Source: Scatosoma sp045643825 | GTDB lineage: Bacteria; Bacillota; Clostridia; Christensenellales; Borkfalkiaceae | Direction: 5' to 3' | NCBI GenBank assembly: GCA_045643825.1 | Contig: JAZRFV010000012.1 | Coordinates: 1-64,000, forward strand | Length of the DNA stretch: 64,000 bases | In this document: positions 16,469-23,221 of the stretch, one piece after another | Numbering within the stretch: the stretch's first letter is position 1 | Layout: each line of letters opens with the position of its first letter | Position numbers and translations under genes: made by a program | Notes under the pieces: generated by a model | Database searches by the model: none | The model's input: the letters and a program-made list of their open reading frames with translations, nothing else | What the model was told of the DNA's origin: nothing

Positions 16469-16678
16469 TTAACCCTCCCATTTATCTATCCAGACACAGC
16501 AATTATTGGGATTACTCTCCACCTGTGCTTGAAAAATCAATGCTTGAGCCCTACTTCTAAATGCTTTGTATCTACGATTTACGTGCTTATCCAACCAACT
16601 GACACGCCAAACGTAGGTCTGACCGCCTCCACTTCTTCCATTGCCATTTCTCCCTTGACGATAATTGTTGTAACTCAT
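16469..16678 (-). CDS. Small N/G-tailed protein, paralogue 1 of a short locus-specific family
   Basis: 69 residues from MSYNNYRQGR, with AGGAGG 8 nt upstream; an ATG 6 bp earlier is too close to that site. The first 20 residues are Asn/Gly/Arg-rich. The rest, YVWRVSWLDKHVNRRYKAF then RSRAQALIFQAQVESNP and VWIDKWEG, parallels the two neighbouring small proteins: a YVW(R/K)VS strand, an RSR or SR(V/I)F turn, an ALxFxxQ helix and a closing KW. About 45 residues form the common core, probably a beta-alpha-beta unit. No known family was recognised. Confidence 0.65.
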   Translation of the reverse strand: MSYNNYRQGRNGNGRSGGGQTYVWRVSWLDKHVNRRYKAFRSRAQALIFQAQVESNPNNCCVWIDKWEG

Positions 16679-16722
16679 TTTCATTTCCTCCTAATTTTTA
16701 ATTTTTTGTGTACAAGATTCCA

Positions 16723-16896
16723 TTAGCCGTGCCACTTAAGAAGTTTAACACAGCAGGCATGCTTATCGTTTTGCATTTGGTTAGTGAACTGCAATGCTTC
16801 CACCTTATTGGTGAAAATGCGGCTGTGCGAAGCCCATCCACTCAACAAACCCTTGCGATACTCATAAGAAACCTTCCATACATAACCTTGTGCCAT
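16723..16896 (-). CDS. Small protein, paralogue 2 (57 residues)
   Basis: A 57-residue frame starts MAQGYVWKVSYEYRKG and ends VKLLKWHG, with GGAGGA 8 nt upstream of the ATG. It has the family core: YVWKVS, SRIFTNKVEALQF, TNQMQND and KW. Its first 13 residues and whole upstream region are nearly identical to those of paralogue 3 because both lie in the 228-bp duplication, while the rest has diverged. It is probably cotranscribed with paralogue 1, which starts 44 bp downstream without its own obvious promoter. Confidence 0.65.
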   Translation of the reverse strand: MAQGYVWKVSYEYRKGLLSGWASHSRIFTNKVEALQFTNQMQNDKHACCVKLLKWHG

Positions 16897-17087
16897 AAGA
16901 TAAATCCTCCGTTTTTTAAATATTTTTTTTCAGTTGCCCCCTCGCAACCTTGTGATTCTATTATAGATCCTTCCCCCAAATTAGTACAGCCCGGGTGAAA
17001 AAAACTTTTGGGCCATTTTGGGCTGTTTTTTACGGTTTTCAGTCTAAACCCAGACATACCCGTGGAAACTACTCACAATGTTTCTCG
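16858..17087. repeat. Direct repeat, copy A (about 230 bp)
   Basis: Nearly identical to 17283-17510; the few differences are in T-run length and single bases. It covers the first 13 codons of a small gene, its ribosome-binding site, its promoter and about 120 bp further upstream. The copies lie 425 bp apart in the same orientation, so the promoter and start were duplicated in tandem with the gene. Confidence 0.9.
16951..16988 (-). promoter_or_regulatory. Promoter with the 16-bp locus box, driving small protein 2
   Basis: The box TGTGATTCTATTATAG (16951-16966, plus-strand reading) contains TATAAT on the minus strand (complement of 16960-16965). The -35 position 17 bp upstream reads TGTACT, a poor match, so an activator may be needed. 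The same 16 bp occur at 17374-17389 and 19033-19048. Confidence 0.55.
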
Positions 17088-17135
17088 GAATAGAATTAAA
17101 ACCGCAACGTATATACCAGGGAAAGGTGCCTTGCA

Positions 17136-17321
17136 TTAACCCCATTTACGAACTTCGACATAGCGAGCATTAGAGTTATTCTCCATTTGGTTCGCAAACT
17201 TCAAAGCTTGTATCTTGTTGGTAAACACTCGACTACGCAAAGTCCATTCGCGGTAATCACTCCAATCATATTTTTTCGTGTAATACTCATAAGAAACCTT
17301 CCATACATAACCTTGTGCCAT
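17136..17321 (-). CDS. Small protein, paralogue 3 (61 residues)
   Basis: 61 residues beginning MAQGYVWKVSYEYYTKKYDW, with GGAGGA upstream. The shared core is YVWKVSYEY, LRSRVFTNKIQALKFANQM and VEVRKWG. The open frame extends about 58 codons further upstream, but that part is the duplicated promoter region read as protein and is not conserved coding sequence. The family's function is unknown. The protein is small, basic and lacks a signal peptide. Confidence 0.65.
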   Translation of the reverse strand: MAQGYVWKVSYEYYTKKYDWSDYREWTLRSRVFTNKIQALKFANQMENNSNARYVEVRKWG

Positions 17322-17510
17322 AAGATAAATCCTCCGTTTTTTTAATATTTTTTCAGTTGCCCCCTCGCAACCTTGTGATTCTATTATAGATCCTTCCCCC
17401 AAATTAGTACAGCCCGGGTGAAAAAAACTTTTGGGCCATTTTGGGCTGTTTTTTACGGTTTTCAGCCTAAACCCAGACATACCCGTGGAAACCACTCACA
17501 ATGTTTCTCG
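17283..17510. repeat. Direct repeat, copy B (about 228 bp)
   Basis: Second copy of the sequence at 16858-17087. It ends 14 bp inside the 3' end of the 209-residue gene (17496-18125). The duplicated unit therefore includes the tail of that gene, suggesting this is the ancestral location and copy A the derived one. Confidence 0.9.
17374..17411 (-). promoter_or_regulatory. Promoter with the 16-bp locus box, driving small protein 3
   Basis: Same arrangement as at 16951: box at 17374-17389 with the minus-strand TATAAT inside, and a weak -35. Confidence 0.55.
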
Positions 17511-18125
17511 AAACAGCGATAAAAATGCGGTGTATAAATCAGAGAAATAGCGTTCCATCAGGCCGATGGTAATCATATCGTTTTGCCGTTTTGCCCATGT
17601 CAGCGCCAAAAACGTCTTCACCGCTTTGTCCGACCTCGAAGAGGCATGCCGTCCCACGTCATCACACAGTTCGTGGAGCAAGAACATATCCCTGGGGAAC
17701 AGAAAATCGATGATGAAACCGTACTTTTCTCTTACAGTTCGCCTTGCATTAGAGTCAAGCACTCGCTCTCTTAACTCAAACGCCCCATCTCGTTCCAAGG
17801 ATTCTCGCAAAATCTTCGAGCGTAAATCCTCTCGACGAGTTCTGCCTTTGCTTATCAGCTTCGGAATCAAAAAGTCACCGTCATTGCACATTAAAAACTT
17901 GGGGCGGGCGGCTTGATATTCCACAAACCTCGTTTGATTTTTCCCAAACGTGCGAAACGTCCCCTCCCCAAATTCCGCATCTAGCAACTGTTTAAACTCC
18001 GAAAAAATCTCTTGGTAGAGCTCGGACGAGGGATTTGTATAGGCTTCTTCATGAGCCTTCAAAAACTCACCCCACGCCGAGTTCCCTACCCCGCATTGTC
18101 TTATTACTCGTTTCACCTTTTTCAT
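17496..18125 (-). CDS. Unrecognised 209-residue protein
   Basis: 209 residues when started at MKKVKRVIRQ, which has GAGGTG 6 nt upstream. It is predicted soluble and mostly helical, Arg/Lys-rich in the middle (KLISKGRTRREDLRSKILRE), with FIIDFLFPRDMFLLHELCDDVGRH and an aromatic C-terminus. No catalytic motif or known family was recognised. It follows the 243-residue protein after 35 bp and probably shares its transcript from the promoter near 19.05 kb. Confidence 0.6.
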   Translation of the reverse strand: MKKVKRVIRQCGVGNSAWGEFLKAHEEAYTNPSSELYQEIFSEFKQLLDAEFGEGTFRTFGKNQTRFVEYQAARPKFLMCNDGDFLIPKLISKGRTRREDLRSKILRESLERDGAFELRERVLDSNARRTVREKYGFIIDFLFPRDMFLLHELCDDVGRHASSRSDKAVKTFLALTWAKRQNDMITIGLMERYFSDLYTAFLSLFRETL

Positions 18126-18160
18126 ATCGACCACCTCTATAAATATAATGTAATTTCGCC

Positions 18161-18892
18161 TTACGCAGCCTTAACAACCGAGATATACACCCTCGGATAT
18201 TCCTTTTTCAGCTTATTAACCACAAACTCGGCGGCGGATCTCGTTGGATACACCCTTGCCTTTGATTTGTCCGTCTCCTGCTTTAAGGAGCGAACGGTAT
18301 CCTTTTTGACATTTAAAAAGCCATATCGAACGGTATCGTATTCATACCCGGAAAAATAGTACCCTCTACCGCAACTGTTGACGATATAGACAACATACCC
18401 CTCCACCTTTGGGGTTTGCTGTCTATAATTCGCCCCTTTGAAGTTGCGGGGTTCTTTACTCGTACCGTCAAGCACCTTTTGAAGTTTAGGTGCAATGCGA
18501 GCACTGTTCCTTTTACACCACTCCAATTCCCCCAAAAGCCAAGAAATCCACACTTCAGGGACGGTAGGTGCCACAAATCCAGGGTTTACCCCGTGTGATG
18601 CAATGACATTTTTAAATTGTCGAACCGTTTGAATTTTAGAACGCTTTTCCTCGGGGGAAATCTGCTCTAAATGCCAAATCATATTGACACGATACTTCGT
18701 TCTTACGATGCTTTGCAAGAAGTTGTCCAAACGGTTATACGCCGCCAAAAAGCGTTCGTTGCTATTACCCGTCATCTTTCTCCCATTATTATTTTGATTC
18801 GTCCAACCATTACCCGAGGTAAAGTTTCTTTTGTATGGCGTATAGCCGCCGTTTTGCCAACCATTGTTGTACGTTTGATAGTTTCTGTTCAT
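18161..18892 (-). CDS. N/G/Y-tailed protein with a C-terminal small-domain resembling the neighbouring family
   Basis: 243 residues, start supported by AGGAGG. The first 40 residues are very rich in Asn, Gly, Tyr and Gln (NYQTYNNGWQNGGY), a low-complexity, prion-like tail similar in composition to that of the 69-residue protein. Residues 45-150 are helical and unrecognised. Residues 160-243 (YVVYIVNS, then YGFLNVKKDTVR, ARVYPTRSAAEFVVNKL and VYISVVKA) follow the same strand-turn-helix-strand order as the small proteins (YVWKVS, SRVFTNKIQALKF, VEVRKW). It may be a fused, diverged member of that family. No known function. Confidence 0.65.
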   Translation of the reverse strand: MNRNYQTYNNGWQNGGYTPYKRNFTSGNGWTNQNNNGRKMTGNSNERFLAAYNRLDNFLQSIVRTKYRVNMIWHLEQISPEEKRSKIQTVRQFKNVIASHGVNPGFVAPTVPEVWISWLLGELEWCKRNSARIAPKLQKVLDGTSKEPRNFKGANYRQQTPKVEGYVVYIVNSCGRGYYFSGYEYDTVRYGFLNVKKDTVRSLKQETDKSKARVYPTRSAAEFVVNKLKKEYPRVYISVVKAA

Positions 18893-18914
18893 TTTCTCCT
18901 CCTATTTCCTAAAA

Positions 18915-19010
18915 TTAATACTTACGTCTTTTGCTTCCTACAGCTCTTGTTCCAAGAGGGATGAAGCTCAATGCACCCACAGTTGTTGCCGCCGCCAATA
19001 ACGAAAACAT
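18915..19010 (-). CDS. 31-residue membrane-type micropeptide
   Basis: MFSLLAAATTVGALSFIPLG followed by a basic tail ending GSKRRKY. A strong site AGGAGG lies 6 nt before the ATG, and a consensus promoter is 55 bp upstream. The composition, one hydrophobic helix of about 18 residues plus a positive tail, is typical of small membrane peptides such as type I toxins, holin-like or regulatory peptides. It is the first gene of the transcript leading into the 243-residue gene (22-bp gap). Coding is supported by the excellent initiation signals; conservation was not tested. Confidence 0.6.
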   Translation of the reverse strand: MFSLLAAATTVGALSFIPLGTRAVGSKRRKY

Positions 19011-19032
19011 ATGTCCACCTCCTTTTTTTGTT

Positions 19033-19070
19033 TGTGATTCTATTATAGTGTCTTTATGGTCTGTACTCAA
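19033..19070 (-). promoter_or_regulatory. Main promoter of the small-protein part of the locus, with the 16-bp box
   Basis: On the minus strand TTGAGT (complement of 19065-19070), a 17-bp spacer and TATAAT (complement of 19042-19047). The box TGTGATTCTATTATAG at 19033-19048 is identical to those at 16951 and 17374. Here the -35 is good, unlike the two duplicated copies. Confidence 0.75.
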
Positions 19071-19157
19071 GCCTAGGGAAAAATATCTTTCAGCCCAAAA
19101 ATAGGCACTTTTTCCGATTTCGGGGCATTTTTTAGCCATACAATTGTCCTTTCCCTC

Positions 19158-19186
19158 TTGACAAACGAAAAAAAGGCTGTTATAAT
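19158..19186 (+). promoter_or_regulatory. Consensus promoter of the WYL regulator gene
   Basis: TTGACA at 19158-19163, 17-bp spacer, TATAAT at 19181-19186, then AGGAGG before the ATG at 19215. It is divergent from the 19033-19070 promoter, with about 88 bp between the two -35 elements, room for a shared operator. Confidence 0.8.
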
Positions 19187-19214
19187 GGTGATAATTTAGC
19201 AGGAGGTTGATAAT

Positions 19215-20456
19215 ATGGCTTGCTCTCAATTTTTACATAACGAGCGTCCTACGATACGCTTTTCCCATCACGCATGGCTCATCCTGAAGGATGATCACGA
19301 AAAATTCTCTCACGGGGAGCCTTTCTCCACCTTCTTGCAGAACCTCTTCCAAAGATATTATAAAGAGGCGGAATGCAACCTACTGGAAACCTCCGCAACG
19401 CAGGAAGGCGACTTTTACCATATACTAGAGGATTTGCAAGAAAAAAATCCTGGACTTAAAAAAATCCAGAACTCCATTTCTCTTTTCTCGGAGCTTTATT
19501 TGGATTTCTTAAAAGATTCCTTGGTTCAAAAAATCCCTGATAGCCCCGAAGAGGATTCCTACGAGTCCTATAAACTTCGCCTTAATGCGGACTGTCAAAA
19601 AATCCTCGAAAAATTACATAATGAGGAATGGGATCAAGACCCTTCCTATCATTTCTACGGAAAAATCGAGCCTCTTGCAAGAAAGGAAACTCCCATAGAA
19701 AAAAAAGACCGCAGTCAAGATAAGTTTGTAAAAACTTTCTTGAAAGCGATCTTTGAAGAATATGCTCGTTTGCCTGCATACAAGCGTGAATCGGTGTACT
19801 TTTCGGTGGAAGTGGCTGAGATTGATAAAGCCATTAACCATCATAACGTCTTGAAAATTACCACCGAATCAAGATACAGCAAAACGCAACAAAAAATGGT
19901 CAAACGCACCTTCCACGTTACCCCTTATAAAATTTTACAAGATAGCACGGGGTTATACAATTATTTGGTAGGTTACGCCAAGGAGCAAGGATTACCCGAG
20001 GATACTACTTTAGAAAGTACAACCTCTTCCTTCCGCTTATCCAAGATAGGCACCCTCGACACCTTAAGACAAACCAACGTGTTAAGTAAAAAGGAAATCG
20101 ACAAGATCGAGAAAGAGCTTACGAAAAAGAGTGTGCAATTCCTTACCGCAAAGGATATTATTAAGGTGATTGTTCGTTTTAATAAAGCCGGGAAGCGTGA
20201 TTTAAAGCACCATGTATACCTGCGGCCGTTAAATAGAGAGCTTATCGAGGAAACGGAAGAATACGCAAGATATTCTTTTGAATGTAGCTTCCAACAAGCC
20301 TTATACTATTTCTTTAAATTTGGCACACACGCATACGTTGAAGAACCTGCCGAACTGCGTCATGAACTTATGAGACGCTATTTAGAAGATTACGAGTTTT
20401 ACCGTGACAACGAACCCCCTCAACCACAACCTGAAAACAAAAAAGAGGAAGATTGA
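19215..20456 (+). CDS. WYL-domain regulator with an N-terminal ribbon-helix-helix-like segment
   Basis: 413 residues. Residues 10-50 (TIRFSHHAWLILKDDHEKFS, then PFSTFLQNLFQRYY) have the strand-helix-helix pattern of a ribbon-helix-helix DNA-binding domain. Residues 190-290 resemble a WYL domain: KAINHHNVLKITTE, then FHVTPYKILQDSTGLYNYLVGY, a variant of the P..L....G.WYL core. The last 100 residues look like the WCX extension. WYL proteins are ligand-sensing transcription regulators common at the edge of anti-phage and stress loci. Its divergent position from the micropeptide promoter makes it the likely regulator of the 9.4-19 kb locus, possibly through the 16-bp box. Confidence 0.7.
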   Translation: MACSQFLHNERPTIRFSHHAWLILKDDHEKFSHGEPFSTFLQNLFQRYYKEAECNLLETSATQEGDFYHILEDLQEKNPGLKKIQNSISLFSELYLDFLKDSLVQKIPDSPEEDSYESYKLRLNADCQKILEKLHNEEWDQDPSYHFYGKIEPLARKETPIEKKDRSQDKFVKTFLKAIFEEYARLPAYKRESVYFSVEVAEIDKAINHHNVLKITTESRYSKTQQKMVKRTFHVTPYKILQDSTGLYNYLVGYAKEQGLPEDTTLESTTSSFRLSKIGTLDTLRQTNVLSKKEIDKIEKELTKKSVQFLTAKDIIKVIVRFNKAGKRDLKHHVYLRPLNRELIEETEEYARYSFECSFQQALYYFFKFGTHAYVEEPAELRHELMRRYLEDYEFYRDNEPPQPQPENKKEED

Positions 20457-20469
20457 TTCTTCCTCTTTT
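20441..20469. terminator. Bidirectional terminator between the WYL and Sel1-HEPN genes
   Basis: AAAAGAGGAAGA and TCTTCCTCTTTT form a 12-bp stem with a 5-nt loop. It overlaps the last codons of the WYL gene and lies 9 bp from the stop of the convergent Sel1 gene, serving both. Confidence 0.8.
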
Positions 20470-20477
20470 CTCTTTAT

Positions 20478-23204
20478 TTAGTTATCCTTTTTATCTTTTG
20501 TGATAACGAATTCTTTTCTATATTCGGGTTTAATTTTACTCAAGAACCCATATATCAGCCTACGCACCTTGATAAGATAATCCCCGCAAACCTCCGCTTC
20601 GCTACACGACATCGTACCCCCATGTGCCGCAGAGTTTCTGTGCTGTTTTACCATGTACACCTCGTGTGCCAAATCAATCAAGTAATTGACGATATCTCTT
20701 TGACGATTCCCTTCGCTGAACGCATCTTCTGCGAAAAGTAAGTCCGCATAATCCGCAATATAACGGCTGATTGTCCGTTCCCCCTTCTTGCGCACTTTTT
20801 GTCCCCCATCCTCACTCTTGACATACTCCGTCTTTCTACGATACGGCACCGAGCGTTTCGAGTCCTCTCGTTCGAGCATACTCATTTCCTGTTCCATCAC
20901 CTCAAACCTGGATTCAATAACATAGGAGAAAGATCCCAGGGTAAAGCACGCCGTCTCCGTTTCCTTGCGATATTCACGGGAAAGCTCTAACCCGCTCTCA
21001 TCCCGATCCACCTTCAAGAAACAAGATTGTGCATCAAACACCGAGGCTGAAATACCTCTATTGTGCAGATATCGTAAATACCCTTTAAAAAAGTATTCTC
21101 CAAGGATAATTTCCAATGTCTTTGACATCGCCGTTATGGAAGGAGTGAAGTCCAAATCCTTATAGCAGTCTTCACCAAGCTCGAAAAAGTTTATGTAAGA
21201 GAATACACCTGAAATCAAGGCCTTTTGTGCGTTCGCCCTCAAGACGCCCCACACCTCGCCAAATTCCTCTTGCAAATCTTTTTCTATCTGATCAATCCTC
21301 TCCCTTCCATGGATACCACGCGCGACCAGTTCCTTTGCATACTTACGCATTTCGCCGTCTTTGTATTCTTTTAGGTCTACGCGAAGCATTTCCAAGGCAT
21401 ATTGGCAATTATACCCAAGCTCTATTGCCTTTTCGTAGTATCCTTTTGCCTCACGCTGATATCCTTCTCGCTTTTCTCTACTTTCTCCCCAATCATCAAT
21501 ACCAAGCCCGTTATGGTAGCAATCGCCTAAATAATAGAACGCCTCTTCATTAGGTTCATCCCCCTCGATTGCCAATCTAAAATACTTTATCGCCGTTTTA
21601 TAATCCTGCTTAACGCCATCTCCCATATAATATAACTGCCCTAAATTGCATTGTGCTTGTGTGCTCCCTCCCTCCGCGGCTTTTTCGTACCATTCGAGGG
21701 CCTTTTTATAAGATTGCTCTATACCTTGTCCATTTTCATATAAAACGCCCAAATTATTTTGTGCATCCGAATCCCCTTGCTCCGCCGCCTTTAGCCACCA
21801 TTTCGCTGCTTCTTCATACGATTGCTCTATGCCTTGCCCCTCATAATACATCACCCCTAATGCAAATTGTGCATTCACCTGCTCTTGTTCCGCTGCTTTT
21901 AAATACCATTTCACCGCTTCTTCATAGGATTGCTCTACACCTTCACCATTAGCATACAGCAACGCTAAATTATATTGAGCCAATGCAGACCCTTGCTTTG
22001 CCGCTTTTGTATACCAATTAAAGGCTGTTTTATATGATTGTTCTACACCTTTCCCCTTTTCATACATCAGTGCTAAATTATATTGAGCCCATGCAGCCCC
22101 TTGCTTTGCCGCTTTTGTATACCATTTTACAGCTTCTTCATACGATTGTTCTACGCCATCCCCACGATAATACATTAGGGCTAAATTATATTGGGCATGT
22201 ATATATTCCTGTTCGGCCGCTTTTAAACACCATTTTGCCGCTTCGTTATACGATTGTTCTACCCCGTGCCCATGTATATACATCAAGAATAACTCGAATT
22301 GAGCATTCGCATTCCCTTGCTCCGCCGCCTTTAAATACCATTTTACAGCTTCTTCGTACGATTGTTCTACACCTTTTCCATTATTATACATTAGTGCTAA
22401 ATTGAATTGAGCATTCGCATCCCCTTGTTCCGCCGCTTTTAAATACCATTTTATTGCTTCTTCGTAGGATTGCTCTACGCCTTCACCTTCATAATACATT
22501 AGCCCTAAATTATATTGGGCATCCGCATTCCCTTGTTCCGCCGCTTTAAAATACCATTTCGCTGCTTCTTCATACGATTGTCCTACGCCTTTCCCATTTT
22601 CATACATCAGTGCTAAATTAAATTGAGCATTCACATGCCCTTGCCCTGCTGCCTTTAAATACCATTTTACAGCTTCTTCATAGGACTGCTCTACACCTTG
22701 CCCATCTTCATACATCAGTGCTAAACTAAATTGAGCATTCACATGCCCTTGCCCTACTGCCTTTAAATACCATTTTGCCGCTTCTTCGTACGATTGTTCT
22801 ACGCCTCGTCCATTCTCATATAATATCCCTACATTGCATTGTGCCCTTACCTGACCTTGTTCGGCCGCTTTCAAAACCCAAAAAAAGGCCTTCTCTTCGT
22901 CTTGTTCGACAAAATAGCCTTTTATATAAGCCACACCAAGTCTATCTTGTGCAAGGGCATCACCTTGCTCCGCTTTTTCTTGAAGGCAGGGGATAACACG
23001 GGCAAACATCTCGTTTGCTCGTGCTTCGTCCTTTCCCACAGCATAACCGTTATACACGCATTGAGCCAAACCAAAGGAACAATAGATATCCCCTTCGTCA
23101 GCCCCTTTTGTGTACAACTCTACCGCTTTGGCATACTCACCCAAATCGAAATATTTTCTTCCTTCCTCGTAAAGCTTTGCTTTATCTAAAAACAACTCGT
23201 CCAT
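20478..23204 (-). CDS. Sel1-repeat protein with a C-terminal HEPN-like domain (large paralogue)
   Basis: 908 residues when started at MDELFLDK (weak GGAT site); an ATG 9 bp earlier is possible. Residues 10-530 hold about 14 Sel1 units of 36 residues, eleven of them with the near-identical spacer G(V/I)xQSY. The DNA of this part is a 108-bp-period repeat. Residues 620-908 form a helical domain shared with the protein encoded upstream. It contains QHRNSAAHGG, an RxxxxH-type motif of HEPN ribonucleases or HEPN-like helical bundles, followed by CGDYLIKVRRLIYGFLSK. Sel1 repeats bind partners; a HEPN end could cut RNA. This may be a sensor-effector. The gene sits 17 bp after its smaller paralogue and is probably in the same operon. 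Confidence 0.75.
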   Translation of the reverse strand: MDELFLDKAKLYEEGRKYFDLGEYAKAVELYTKGADEGDIYCSFGLAQCVYNGYAVGKDEARANEMFARVIPCLQEKAEQGDALAQDRLGVAYIKGYFVEQDEEKAFFWVLKAAEQGQVRAQCNVGILYENGRGVEQSYEEAAKWYLKAVGQGHVNAQFSLALMYEDGQGVEQSYEEAVKWYLKAAGQGHVNAQFNLALMYENGKGVGQSYEEAAKWYFKAAEQGNADAQYNLGLMYYEGEGVEQSYEEAIKWYLKAAEQGDANAQFNLALMYNNGKGVEQSYEEAVKWYLKAAEQGNANAQFELFLMYIHGHGVEQSYNEAAKWCLKAAEQEYIHAQYNLALMYYRGDGVEQSYEEAVKWYTKAAKQGAAWAQYNLALMYEKGKGVEQSYKTAFNWYTKAAKQGSALAQYNLALLYANGEGVEQSYEEAVKWYLKAAEQEQVNAQFALGVMYYEGQGIEQSYEEAAKWWLKAAEQGDSDAQNNLGVLYENGQGIEQSYKKALEWYEKAAEGGSTQAQCNLGQLYYMGDGVKQDYKTAIKYFRLAIEGDEPNEEAFYYLGDCYHNGLGIDDWGESREKREGYQREAKGYYEKAIELGYNCQYALEMLRVDLKEYKDGEMRKYAKELVARGIHGRERIDQIEKDLQEEFGEVWGVLRANAQKALISGVFSYINFFELGEDCYKDLDFTPSITAMSKTLEIILGEYFFKGYLRYLHNRGISASVFDAQSCFLKVDRDESGLELSREYRKETETACFTLGSFSYVIESRFEVMEQEMSMLEREDSKRSVPYRRKTEYVKSEDGGQKVRKKGERTISRYIADYADLLFAEDAFSEGNRQRDIVNYLIDLAHEVYMVKQHRNSAAHGGTMSCSEAEVCGDYLIKVRRLIYGFLSKIKPEYRKEFVITKDKKDN

Positions 23205-23221
23205 AACAATCATCCATTACT

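Noticed and set aside
16842..17057. Upstream extension of the small-protein frames through the duplicated region
   Set aside because: It reads through the promoter and ribosome-binding site. The copy A frame breaks near the real start owing to a T-run length difference, so it is not coding.
21640..22870. Regular repeats that could be taken for a CRISPR array
   Set aside because: The 108-bp period is a multiple of three, continuous in one reading frame and encodes Sel1 units; there are no spacers.
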